From contig NZ_JAGGPA010000059.1 of assembly GCF_018614035.1 (NCBI RefSeq), positions 32,587-96,586 of the forward strand: DNA of 64,000 nt, written 5' to 3'. Made by a program: the position numbers and the translations under genes. The notes below the pieces were generated by a model. It saw only the letters and a program-made list of their open reading frames with translations, was not told the origin of the DNA and made no database searches. Shown in pieces: positions 26,183 to 34,262 of this stretch. This DNA comes from Streptomyces sp. ISL-96. Lineage in GTDB: Bacteria; Actinomycetota; Actinomycetes; Streptomycetales; Streptomycetaceae. The stretch's first letter is position 1, and the number at the start of each line of letters is the position of its first letter.

Positions 26183-27349
26183 GTGAATGCACGTGCAGGG
26201 GCCGCAGCACTGTGGGCGGGGATTTGCGCGCTGGCGGTATCAGGGGTCTTCCCGGCGGCCGCGGCGGAGCGGGCGTCGGCCTCGCCGCCCGCCGGCCTTA
26301 AGGAGGCCATCGAGCAGACGGTCGCGGACGGATTCCCGGGTGTCGTGGCGTATGCCAGGCACGGAGAGCGGGAGTCACGGATGGCGGCCGGGCTCGCGGA
26401 CACGGCGAGCGGCGAGCGAGCCCGGCCGGACCAGCGGTTCCGAATTGCCAGTAACACCAAGTCATTTGTGTCGACGGTGCTTCTGCAGCTGGAGGGCGAA
26501 GGACGGCTCTCGCTCGACGACAGCGTGGAGAAATGGCTGCCCGGCGTGGTCCAGGGAAACGGCAACGCCGGCAGGGCCATCACCATCCGGCAACTGCTCA
26601 ACCACACCTCGGGCATCTACGACCCCACCACCGAGCCGGAGTTCTTCGCCCCCTACTTGGAGCGCCACGAATGGGGCCACGTTTACACCCCTCGGGAGGT
26701 GATCGCCCGAGCCGTCCGGCACAAGCCGCTCTTCGCGCCCGGCGGCGGCTGGTCGTACTCGAATACCAACTACCTACTCGCCGGTCTGGTGATCGAGGCA
26801 GTCACACGTCACAGCGCGCCCTCCGAAATTCATCGGCGGATTCTCGCCCCGCTCGGCCTGAAGGACACCTCCTTCCCGCTGACCGACCCGGCCATTCACG
26901 GCCCTCATCTGCACGGTTACGACCTCACGGGACGCGATGTGACCCGATTCAGCCCGTCGTACGACTGGACCGCCGGCGCCATGATCTCCACGGTCAACGA
27001 CCTGGCCCGTTTCCACCGGGCCCTGTTCACCGGCAAGCTGCTGCGCCCCGCCCAGCAGCGCGAACTCCTGACCACGGTGCAGTTCCCCGACGCGCCGGCG
27101 TACGGACTCGGCGTGCAGCGCATGGACGTGCCATGCGGCTCGGAGCCGGACACCAAGCCGATCAGTGTCTGGGCGACCGACGGCGGCGGACCCGGCTTCA
27201 CCAGCGTGTCCCTCACCACCGCCGACAGTGAGCGACAGCTGGTCCTGGCCGTCAATGTCTACGACCTCGGCGCGGACCTGAAGGGTGAGCCGCCCGTCCC
27301 GCGAAGCAAGGGACTGATGAAGGCACAGATGGCAGCCCTGTGCGACTGA
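26183..27349 (+). CDS. Secreted serine hydrolase, beta-lactamase/D-Ala-D-Ala carboxypeptidase family (class C-like)
   Basis: 388 residues from GTG 26183 (CAGGAG upstream). A short signal peptide (ALWAGICALAVSGVFPAAAA) precedes a penicillin-binding-protein-like fold: SxxK in IASNTKSF with the nucleophile Ser, the second motif YSN in WSYSNTNYLLAGL, and a C-terminal GGGPGFTS in place of KTG/HxG. Such proteins (PBP4*/EstB-like) range from DD-peptidases to esterases, so resistance cannot be claimed. It lies as a passenger inside the IS5-like element. Confidence 0.9.
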   Translation: MNARAGAAALWAGICALAVSGVFPAAAAERASASPPAGLKEAIEQTVADGFPGVVAYARHGERESRMAAGLADTASGERARPDQRFRIASNTKSFVSTVLLQLEGEGRLSLDDSVEKWLPGVVQGNGNAGRAITIRQLLNHTSGIYDPTTEPEFFAPYLERHEWGHVYTPREVIARAVRHKPLFAPGGGWSYSNTNYLLAGLVIEAVTRHSAPSEIHRRILAPLGLKDTSFPLTDPAIHGPHLHGYDLTGRDVTRFSPSYDWTAGAMISTVNDLARFHRALFTGKLLRPAQQRELLTTVQFPDAPAYGLGVQRMDVPCGSEPDTKPISVWATDGGGPGFTSVSLTTADSERQLVLAVNVYDLGADLKGEPPVPRSKGLMKAQMAALCD

Positions 27350-27447
27350 GGCGGCGTCATGTCATCGCGGGTGACGTCGCACCGTGCGCGGCGCAGGACC
27401 CGCCAGGAAGCGGGACGCGATGACCGCCCACTCAGTGATCACGAAGG

Positions 27448-28305
27448 ATGGCCGTGCCCGCAGTGCCACCCTGCCTGCTCGAACCCCTCTGGGACCAGTT
27501 CGCCGCACTCCTGCCCGCCCGGGGAGAGTTCGTCGCGGACCACCCTCTGGGCTGTCACCGCCGCCGGATCGCCGACCGGACGGTCTTCGAGCACATCGTG
27601 CTCGCACTGGTCCACGGCTCCGGCTACGAACGCATCTCCACAGCCGGATGCTCCGACCGGACGATCCGACGCCGCGTCAAGGAGTGGGCCGGGCTGGGGA
27701 TATCCGAGAAGGTGCACGCCTTGGCGCTTGAGGCGTACGACCGGATGATCGGCCTCGGACTGGGCGAGATCTCGGTGGACGGCTGTATCACCAAGGCCCC
27801 GTCCGGCGGCGACAAGGCGGGGCGATCCCCGGTCGACCGGGGCAAGCAGGGACTGAAACGCTCGGTCGCCTCCGACGCCTGCGGTGTCCCGCTCGGGATC
27901 GTCTCCGACAGAGCCAACCGGCACGACTCACCCCTGCTCGGACCCACCCTGGAAGCTGCCAAGGAGCAGGTCGGCCCGCTGCCGGACGCCGTCAACGTCA
28001 ACCTCGACCGCGGCTACGACAGCGCCAAGTCCCGTGCGCTGATAGCAGAGTTGGGGTTCACGGCCGAGATCGCCCGCAAGGGCGTGCCGGCCCCGCTCCA
28101 GGCAGGCAAGCGCTGGGTGGTCGAGCGCACGCACTCGTGGATGAACGACTACGGCAAGCTCCGGCGCTGCACCGAGAGGAACGGCGAGGTCGTGGACTTC
28201 TACCTCTACCTCGCCGCCGCTCTCGTCACGCTCCGCATGCTCATCCGCCGAGCAACGAGCCGCTACCGCTGGGACGGCCGCCCCACCACCCGGCGCCTCA
28301 AATGA
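27448..28305 (+). CDS. IS5-family transposase
   Basis: 285 residues; ATG 27448 is given, GTG 27454 (AAGGA upstream) is equally likely. The N-terminal DUF4096-like part (LLEPLWDQFAALLPARGEFV) is followed by the DDE core: the first Asp in EISVDGCITKAPSGGDKAG, the second in NVNLDRGYDSAKSR, the Glu in KRWVVERTHSWMNDYGKLRR. Looks full-length and intact, so it could still move the element. Confidence 0.93.
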   Translation: MAVPAVPPCLLEPLWDQFAALLPARGEFVADHPLGCHRRRIADRTVFEHIVLALVHGSGYERISTAGCSDRTIRRRVKEWAGLGISEKVHALALEAYDRMIGLGLGEISVDGCITKAPSGGDKAGRSPVDRGKQGLKRSVASDACGVPLGIVSDRANRHDSPLLGPTLEAAKEQVGPLPDAVNVNLDRGYDSAKSRALIAELGFTAEIARKGVPAPLQAGKRWVVERTHSWMNDYGKLRRCTERNGEVVDFYLYLAAALVTLRMLIRRATSRYRWDGRPTTRRLK

Positions 28306-28327
28306 TCCATTTGCCGGTCGGTCTTAG

Positions 28328-30000
28328 CCTCGATCGTTCATGAGTCCCCGTCAGTCTGCTGACGGGGACTTTGTGGTTGTGTGGTGCGGTCTTTTCGGGG
28401 CCGGGGCAGGTTGAGGGCCCGGCTCTCGCGTCGGGTGGGCGCCGGGTTCCACTTTTCCGGGGTGGTGGTGCGGTTGTCGGGATGGCCGGAGTGACTGGTC
28501 AGCCGGGGTTCGGCAGGGCTTGGAGCCGGTCGATCGCCTGGGTGAGGACGCCGGTCCAGGGCCATCGGGCAGGCATGCGGAGCCAGCGGCGGCGGGCGGT
28601 GTGGACGAGTTGGGCGGCGGCCGAGAACAGCCGGAGCCGGAGCCGTTTGGGTTCCCAGCGGCGGGTGTCACCGGTGAGGGCGAGCATCGGCATCCAGGCA
28701 AGCAGGTCGAGCGCGATGGAGACGATCTCGAGCCAGATCCGGTTCTGGGCGGTGTCGTGGAGGGGCAGGTTGCGCAGGCCGGTGTCGCGGGCGTTTCGGA
28801 TCCGGTCCTCGCAGCGGGCCCGGCGGCGGTGACGCAGTTCCAAGTCGGCGAGCTGGCCGCCCTTGGTGTTGGTCGCGAAGCAGGTCAGCCGCAGTCCGTC
28901 GAGATCGGTAAAACGCAACTGGGCCCCGGGATGCGGCCGTTCCTTGCGGACGATCAGCCTCATCCCCTTCGGCCACGTTGTCAGGTCGGGCATGTCGGTG
29001 ATCTCCGCGACCCAGGCGCCGGGCCGCTCAGTTCCGCCCGCGTCATAGGCCGGCGTCCACGCCCGCTTCGGGATCTTCAGCACGGCCTGGTGGATGGCCT
29101 CGGTGATGGTCATCCCGACGGAATACGACAGCCACCGCCCCGGCTTGGAGAGCCAGTCGACGAAGGCATGGGTGCCGCCGGCGGAGTCGGTACGGATCAG
29201 TGTCTGCCGTCCGCGCCGCAGGTGTTTGGGGAGTTGGGCCAGGGCGAGTTGGGTGGCTTCGATGTGATCGCTCGCGGTGTTGGAGCCCGCGTTGCCGGGC
29301 CGCAGCAGCGCGGCAACCGGCTCCCCGGACCCGTCCTGGCCGTGGTCGACGAACGCGAGCAGCGGATGATGGCCGAAGGTCTTCTTCCAGGTCGCGGTGG
29401 CGTCCTGCTTCTCGGAGTGCGCGATCACCAACACGCCGTCGATGTCCACGACCACTTGTCCGTCGGCGGCCGGAGCGTTGGCGCCGGCCAACTCCCAGAC
29501 TCGAGTCCGCACTTCCCCTCGTGCCGTGCGGATTGCCGTGAGAGCCTTCGGCCCGGCCGCGGCCAGGACGTCGATGAGGCGGGAGACCGTCGGATCAGAA
29601 GCCACCGGCCCGAACACGCCCGGTTCGGCCCGCAGCAGGCCGACGTCGGCCAGGCAGTCTCCGCCGAGAGCTGTCGCGAGCGCGACATCCAGCAGGATCT
29701 TGCCGGGGTCGTGCACGGCCCGCGGCTTGCGCCACGGCGCCAGCGCCGCCGATATCGCGCTGCCCAGGCCGGACTTGCGGACCGTCTCGACCAGCAGCAC
29801 CGACCCGGCCTGCGAGACCACCGAGCGGCCACCGCCCTCGACACGGACAGGCGGATAGGACCCGATACTCTTCTTCACCTGGGAAGTGCTTCTTTCCTCG
29901 CCACGTACAGGACCCTCAGCAAGTCCTATCGTTGCAGGTCAGGAGCACTTTCTGCTTTCCCGGTCGCCTACCGGACACCACTCGTGGTGAAAGCCCGAGG
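28328..30000. mobile_element. IS1380-family insertion sequence
   Basis: 1673 bp with one transposase. Ends begin CCTCG on both strands (28328 and, reversed, 30000), with imperfect agreement further in. A 4-bp target duplication TTAG is present at 28324-28327 and 30001-30004. It inserted exactly at the right edge of the IS5-like element, so it came second. Confidence 0.88.
28499..29878 (-). CDS. IS1380-family transposase
   Basis: 459 residues from ATG 29878 (MKKSIGSYPPVRVEGGGRSV). Typical IS1380 features: the N-terminal LADVGLLRAEPGVFGPVASD and TVSRLIDVLA; first catalytic Asp in VVVDIDGVLV; second in LIRTDSAGGTHAFVDWL; a third acidic region in LRHRRRARCEDRIRNARDTG. Full-length, no stops. The 170 bp left of it (28328-28498) include a hairpin (GTCCCCGTCAG...CTGACGGGGAC at 28345-28368) that probably ends transcription. 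Confidence 0.92.
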   Translation of the reverse strand: MKKSIGSYPPVRVEGGGRSVVSQAGSVLLVETVRKSGLGSAISAALAPWRKPRAVHDPGKILLDVALATALGGDCLADVGLLRAEPGVFGPVASDPTVSRLIDVLAAAGPKALTAIRTARGEVRTRVWELAGANAPAADGQVVVDIDGVLVIAHSEKQDATATWKKTFGHHPLLAFVDHGQDGSGEPVAALLRPGNAGSNTASDHIEATQLALAQLPKHLRRGRQTLIRTDSAGGTHAFVDWLSKPGRWLSYSVGMTITEAIHQAVLKIPKRAWTPAYDAGGTERPGAWVAEITDMPDLTTWPKGMRLIVRKERPHPGAQLRFTDLDGLRLTCFATNTKGGQLADLELRHRRRARCEDRIRNARDTGLRNLPLHDTAQNRIWLEIVSIALDLLAWMPMLALTGDTRRWEPKRLRLRLFSAAAQLVHTARRRWLRMPARWPWTGVLTQAIDRLQALPNPG

Positions 30001-30004
30001 TTAG

Positions 30005-30515
30005 GGCTGCCGTCGTTGATGTGCCACTGAGTGCCGTCCACCAATGCGGTGATCTTGTCGGCGCAGGTCACCTCGGCTTGCTGGAACGCGGCGGTCGCCG
30101 CGTTCACCCCGTCCCAGATCGCCTGGTGCTCGGCAACCTTGTCCTCGTCCTTCCGCCAGCTCTCAAACGGGCCCTCGTCGTCCTTGACCGACTCCACGAA
30201 CACCGCCGCCCGCCAGCGCAGCATCTCCAGCTGCTTGATGAGCCCGGCGACTTCGAGCGCGTACGTCTCCAGCGCCCCGGCCACCGTCTCCAGCCGGCCG
30301 GCGAAGGTGCCCGAAGTGTCCTGCACCGCCTGCGTGGTGGCAAGCAGCTGCCCCGCCTCAGGAGCCTTGTACGAGGCGTTCAGATGCTGGAAGCGGGTGT
30401 GGACATCGCTGCCCCGCTCGCTGATCGCCTTTGCGGCCCGCCGGAGAGCGGTGATCTCCCGCTGCAGAGCGACCAGGTCACCGGTGAAGGTGGGTATCTT
30501 CTCCGGACTGATCAG
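30005..30515 (-). pseudogene. Type-VII-like polymorphic toxin, N-terminal part
   Basis: The frame ISPEKIPTFTGDLVALQREI, then DVHTRFQHLNASYKAPEAGQ and VFVESVKDDEGPFESWRKDE, is the helical, WXG/LXG-like leader of type-VII-linked toxins. It ends at the insertion after ALVDGTQWHINDGS. No ATG or GTG fits; the codon where relatives start (ATG-ATC-AGC-like) is CTG here at 30513-30515, overlapping the upstream stop as CTGA. The start may therefore be weak. The rest of the protein continues at 25818 leftwards once the 4.2-kb insertion is removed. Confidence 0.8.
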
Positions 30516-30916
30516 CTCTCGCCCGCCCGCCTGCGGGCTGCCTCCAGAAACGCCGTCACGTCAGGCGCCAGCGTCGCCTGCCGCTGGGCGTTCCACGCCT
30601 GCTCCAGACTCCCGGCGAGGTACGCATTGGTCGCCTCGATGGCGCCGTTCGCCGAGTTCCTGGCACGCAGCGGCAAGAACGCCACGTCCGTCTCGGTCCC
30701 CTCGACGAACTGCCCCAACGCCACCGCAACCAGCCCGGTCGCCCGGCCACCGCCTCCGGCGCTCTCTCCCCCGAACGCCAGTGTGCCCGCCGACTCCATC
30801 GCCCCCTGAACACTTGCCCCGTACAGCCGGATCCCGGCGCTCATACCATCCGCAGCCTCTCTCACCTGAGAGATCACTGACTGCACCCCCGCGGGCGCGA
30901 TGTCCCACCCCGTCAC
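30512..30916 (-). CDS. DUF6507 family protein
   Basis: 134 residues from GTG 30914-30916 (VTGWDIAPAGVQSVISQVRE); a GGGGGT is upstream. It is a small, helical, WXG100-sized protein with no signal peptide: KTxx-like VREAADGMSAGIRLYGASVQ, AVALGQFVEGTETDVAFLPL, LEQAWNAQRQATLAPDV. The family stands at the head of toxin operons like this one, and may be a secretion partner of the toxin. It is coupled to the toxin by a 4-nt overlap. First gene of the minus-strand operon. Confidence 0.75.
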   Translation of the reverse strand: MTGWDIAPAGVQSVISQVREAADGMSAGIRLYGASVQGAMESAGTLAFGGESAGGGGRATGLVAVALGQFVEGTETDVAFLPLRARNSANGAIEATNAYLAGSLEQAWNAQRQATLAPDVTAFLEAARRRAGES

Positions 30917-30997
30917 GGCAACCCCCGTGCATCTCGTGGTAGATACCTCCCTGCAGCTGGTCTCAGCATCGCTTAGACCACTGACAACAGGATCTTC

Positions 30998-31504
30998 ATG
31001 AGTATCAGCCCGCTGGTTGCAGCAGCAACGCTCTTCCGGCCAAAGTACGTGGCGACCTGCACAACGACGCCTTCGCGCTCTGCATGCTCCTGCCGTAGCC
31101 CCCTGAGCTGGCGATTGCCGAGGCCGCAACCCGGCTCGTGCCGCGCGCCCGGCATTCAATTGACCGCGCTCATTGTCCTCGGCGAGGTCCTCGGCGAGTC
31201 CGTCGCCAGCGCCGCGCTCCGCGGATACGGGACCGCGCCGACTGCGATCGCCGGTATCGCCCTCGTCGTCCTCAGCATCGCGGCCCGGTCCGGGCTCGAC
31301 CCGTCCAGCACATGGATAATCACCGGCGCGGGGTTTGCCAGCGTGATGCTGCCAAGGTCGTCCAGCGTTGGGCCCCTGGACGCGATCGCGACCCCGGCAC
31401 CGCCCGCCCCGGCGACGGGCCCCACCCTGTTGGTTCTGGCCGGACTCGCCGCCCTCGGCCTGCTTCCGGCGTCCCTGTCGTCTCGCGGCCGCCCCACTGC
31501 GTGA
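30998..31504 (+). pseudogene. Degraded membrane-protein-like sequence
   Basis: An open frame holds hydrophobic stretches (LTALIVLGEVLGESVASAAL, AIAGIALVVLSIAARSG, PTLLVLAGLAALGLLPASLS) that look like transporter helices, but the order is broken by a low-complexity Pro/Ala stretch and the N-terminal 45 residues look non-coding. Likely the remains of a transporter gene; could also be chance in GC-rich DNA. Confidence 0.3.
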
Positions 31505-31607
31505 GACGTGACACGTCTGTCCCGGCCGATCACAACAGCATCCACACCGCCGACTGACCCGCGCGAAGCGTCGGGCTGACAGCCGGAGTCGCCCTGGTCA
31601 CGAGGAA

Positions 31608-31643
31608 AGCCCCGGCTATCCGCCTACGCGGATAGCCGGGGCT
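31608..31643. terminator. Perfect 15-bp hairpin
   Basis: AGCCCCGGCTATCCG (31608-31622), 6-nt loop, CGGATAGCCGGGGCT (31629-31643). AAA precedes it on the plus strand, so on the minus strand it ends in TTT. A strong terminator for minus-strand transcription; no minus-strand gene immediately right of it is convincing. Confidence 0.8.
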
Positions 31644-32497
31644 CCGTGCTCTCGTGGTCGCGCGTTCGATCCTGCTGCTGCTCAGTCTTCAGCCGTCAGC
31701 GGCGTCGACCCTGCAGCTCTGTCGTGGCCGGCTGGTGGCGGGGAACCGGCTCCGTCTGGACAGCGTGGGCCGTACGCGTGCCCGTGCCCGTGCGGGCTTG
31801 GGCGGCACGGGGCTCGGGCGCTGGGGTCGGACCGCTGGGTGAGGCGGTTGAACGGCACGCGAATGGCACGCACCCTAAAATGGTCTAGCAACAAGAAAGC
31901 CCCAGACCGCTGGGCCTGGGCATTTCTGGAGCGGGTGACGAGAACCGAACTCGCGCTCTGCGCTTGGGAATCGTCGGGTCGGGAGACTTCGGTGATCTGA
32001 CCGGGCGGAATGACGTCCGAGGACTCCGCCATATGCTCAAGAGACGGACCGCTGTTGACCGTTGTTCCCCGCGCCATCTGGTGCCCTTCTGGTGCGCCAC
32101 GGCCGGACACCCAGCGGTTAACCTCGCCGACCAGCCAGCCCCAGGTCCGGCCGTGATATCAGTGCGCCGTGCCTGGAGTCCACAGGGGGGCGCTGCGCGG
32201 CCAGTGCGTTGGCCATCGGATGCCAGGCCAACGCCTCTGGCAGCGGTACTGGTTGGTCCAGCGCCACCAGGCCGGCCTGGTGGGACATAGCCGGCGCACC
32301 GGAATGTCCGCCTTGCCGCTCGCAGCGAACTCCGGCCAGTACTTGGCCACCAGGGCGTCCAAGTCGAGTACGCCCCGCTGGCGCCCAGGAGGGGCTTGCG
32401 GGCCTTACACCCAGTCATGTCCGGGGCAAGGCGCCAGGTCAGCGGCCTAACCGGACAGTCGGACACACCGGACAGTGTTTCAGCAGCAGCGCCGCAC
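31644..32497. other. Gene-poor stretch with an att-like site
   Basis: Apart from the tRNA remnant at 31927 and its flanks I find no supportable gene in about 850 bp. Spaced GGCACGC...GGCACGC (31855-31876) and TGGTGCCC...TGGTGCGCC (32080-32098) repeats flank the remnant and look like integrase arm sites. Confidence 0.5.
31927..31970 (-). repeat. tRNA-Gly 3'-half remnant (att-like site)
   Basis: 44 nt matching the intact tRNA from the CCA end into the anticodon loop, with two differences. A hairpin (GCCCCAGACCGCTGGGCCTGGGC, 31901-31923) lies where the tRNA terminator would be. Boundary of modules A and B. Confidence 0.88.
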
Positions 32498-33154
32498 CTA
32501 GCGCCGCTGCTGCTCCGGCTCGCTGACGGGCCTGCCGATGTAACCCGGCTCGCGTTCGTGTTCACCGGCCCACAAGTGCGGAGCGTGGTGGCGGATCGCC
32601 TTGACCAAGGCTTCTCTATACGGGTAGTTGCCGTTGAAGCGGTAGCGCAGTCGAGGCAGCCCCGGGCGAAAGGGTTCGTCATCACGGACGAAGCCTGCCA
32701 GGACGGGGTCCTCGGGGTCGACGGCTACCGTCGGGCACAGTTCGATCGAGTAATCCTTACCGGTGGGGTTCTCGGCCTTGCTCCAGTGCAGGGCCGTCGC
32801 AGCGAGAGTGTTCCAGCGGATGGCCTTCAGCCCTGTGCCGTTGCTGACCCAAAGCCCGGTTTCGTCGGCGGCCACGAAGAGTCTGCGCCAGTCCAGACCC
32901 GCACGGAACGTCCTGATGCCCGCGCGGACACCGATCGCAGGGAGTGTCAGCGAGATGGCGCCGCCCAGAACGGACGGCCAGGCCTCGGCCGAATCGACCG
33001 CGGACCGGGCGCAGATTCCCACGACCGTAATGGCGAGGGCGGCGCTCAGCGCAGCGATGATTCCCCCGACTTGCATCGAACGCCGGGCGGGCTGTGTGGC
33101 GACGCGGATGACTATGGCCGTGGCAGCGGGGCCAACCGCAAGAGAATTTGGCAT
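32498..33154 (-). CDS. Membrane protein with a PH-like (bPH) domain
   Basis: 218 residues from ATG 33154 (MPNSLAVGPA). Two membrane helices near the N-terminus (GGIIAALSAALAITVVGICA and PSVLGGAISLTLPAIGVRAG) are followed by a beta-rich domain whose ADETGLWVSNGTGLKAIRWN is the pattern of bacterial PH domains. The C-terminal part (LPRLRYRFNGNYPYREALVK) is soluble. Function unknown. It is the only intact gene in module B. Confidence 0.68.
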   Translation of the reverse strand: MPNSLAVGPAATAIVIRVATQPARRSMQVGGIIAALSAALAITVVGICARSAVDSAEAWPSVLGGAISLTLPAIGVRAGIRTFRAGLDWRRLFVAADETGLWVSNGTGLKAIRWNTLAATALHWSKAENPTGKDYSIELCPTVAVDPEDPVLAGFVRDDEPFRPGLPRLRYRFNGNYPYREALVKAIRHHAPHLWAGEHEREPGYIGRPVSEPEQQRR

Positions 33155-33304
33155 GGGCAGGCAGTCTATTGGACGGCGTCGTCGCGCCCAGTTTCTGGCC
33201 CGACGCCCCACCCTCCGCGGTAGAAGCGGGGAACGGACCCGCTTCGCCGAACGACCGTGGGACGCTTGGCAGTGAGCCAATGCAGAGACGCCATAGGAGC
33301 CCCA

Positions 33305-33476
33305 GTGTCGGAGGCCAGTCCACGCGGAACGTATCTACCCATCGCGGAGGCGCTGCGGCGGGGGGTTGAGGAGGGCGAGCTCGCGGTGGATCTTCCTTCC
33401 GAGGGCTGCGCACATGCACACGCATGGAGTCGCCCGCAACGCGCTCCGCTGTGCGCTCAAGGCGTTGGACTCCTGA
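33305..33476 (+). pseudogene. GntR-family regulator remnant
   Basis: Starts at GTG 33305 with AGGAG upstream. The first frame gives YLPIAEALRRGVEEGELAVD LPSE, the start of a GntR winged helix (the residue string continues directly into LPSE). Near 33408 the frame must change by +1 to give HTHGVARNALRCALKALDS, the recognition helix, then stop. The effector domain is missing. GntR proteins control transfer functions in many actinomycete integrative elements, which fits the island setting. Confidence 0.65.
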
Positions 33477-33675
33477 GAAGGATGTTGCCGGTCTCTGTCC
33501 TGGACCGATGCGACCAGTGGGCGTCTGCAGCGCTGGGGGTCTCACCGTTGTTGACAGCAGGTACCCGCCTTAGATGGTGCGGAGTGGTGCTCAGGTGGTG
33601 GGCGACGCCTGAATCGGTCTAGACAACACAATGGCCCAGGTCGGGGATCATGTCCCTGGCCTGGGCCTTTTTCTT

Positions 33676-33721
33676 TGGAGCGGGTGACGAGAATCGAACT
33701 CGCGCTCTGAGCTTGGGAAGC
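33676..33721 (-). repeat. tRNA-Gly 3'-half remnant (att-like site)
   Basis: 46 nt identical to 43779-43824 of the intact tRNA, the best-preserved remnant. A hairpin with a T-run (GGCCCAGG...CCTGGGCC then TTTTT, 33634-33671) stands in the terminator position. Flanking repeats GGTGCGGAGTGGTGCTCAGG (33577) and GGGCACGGATGGGGCACG (33831) look like integrase arm sites. Boundary of modules B and C. Confidence 0.92.
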
Positions 33722-33849
33722 AACGGTGCTTACGGCGGCCGAACATGCCTGACCTGGTGATACGCCCCCCTGGAGATGTTCCGGGCGTGGTCTCTCGGCG
33801 CCCCTGTTCACCGCTATTGATCGCTCGGCTGGGCACGGATGGGGCACGA

Positions 33850-34262
33850 GCAGCGGGGTGCTGTGAATGTCCACCAAGGGTGCACGTCCCGGGCCCTCCT
33901 GATGAGGAGGCGCCGAGGCGCATCTTCTCGACGGGGGCTGGTGCGTCAGGGGGAGATGATCCGGACGCGACTGCCGCAAAGCTTGGTCATGTCAACGCCC
34001 TCTCGGTCCTGGAACTCGGTGTTCTTCACGGCGCAGAACGTGGGCTTCGCCGGGCGAACCGCGGATCGCTCCATGCCGTCGGCGAGCCCCGCTGCGCCGG
34101 CGCTGGGCGGGGGTGAGGTACTGGAGACCTTGCCTCCCGAGCGACGGGGCTGTCACCGCTGCGGTGACCGGCTGAGGCTCGTACAACCAACCGACGCTCT
34201 TGTGGGTCCTGTTCAGCGTCGTCTGATCGACATCTGCCGCCGAACAGGACTGAAGGACTTGA
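33850..34262. other. Gap left of the PA14/FN3 gene
   Basis: About 410 bp with no supportable gene. The 5' leader of the PA14/FN3 gene lies at its right end (34190-34262), with GAAGGA 7 nt before the ATG. Confidence 0.4.

Larger units (their letters stand above)
25820..28323. mobile_element. 2.5-kb IS5-like element carrying a serine hydrolase gene
   Basis: Bounded by a perfect 12-bp inverted repeat, GACCGACCGGCA (25820-25831) and TGCCGGTCGGTC (28312-28323), flanked by TTA on both sides (25817-25819 and 28324-28326). No other copy of this end is seen between the hydrolase and transposase genes. Both genes point the same way. Cutting it and the adjacent IS1380 out restores the toxin frame exactly, so the boundaries are well supported. 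The left 360 bp (25820-26182) hold no gene I can support. Confidence 0.82.

Noticed and set aside
26183..27349. Beta-lactam resistance gene
   Set aside because: The serine hydrolase has SxxK and YSN motifs but lacks a clear KTG; this family includes esterases and peptidases, so resistance cannot be claimed.
31885..32685. Minus-strand open frame across the 31927 att-like site
   Set aside because: It reads through the tRNA remnant and has no protein-like pattern; a typical shadow of tRNA sequence (RARVRFSSPAP-like end).
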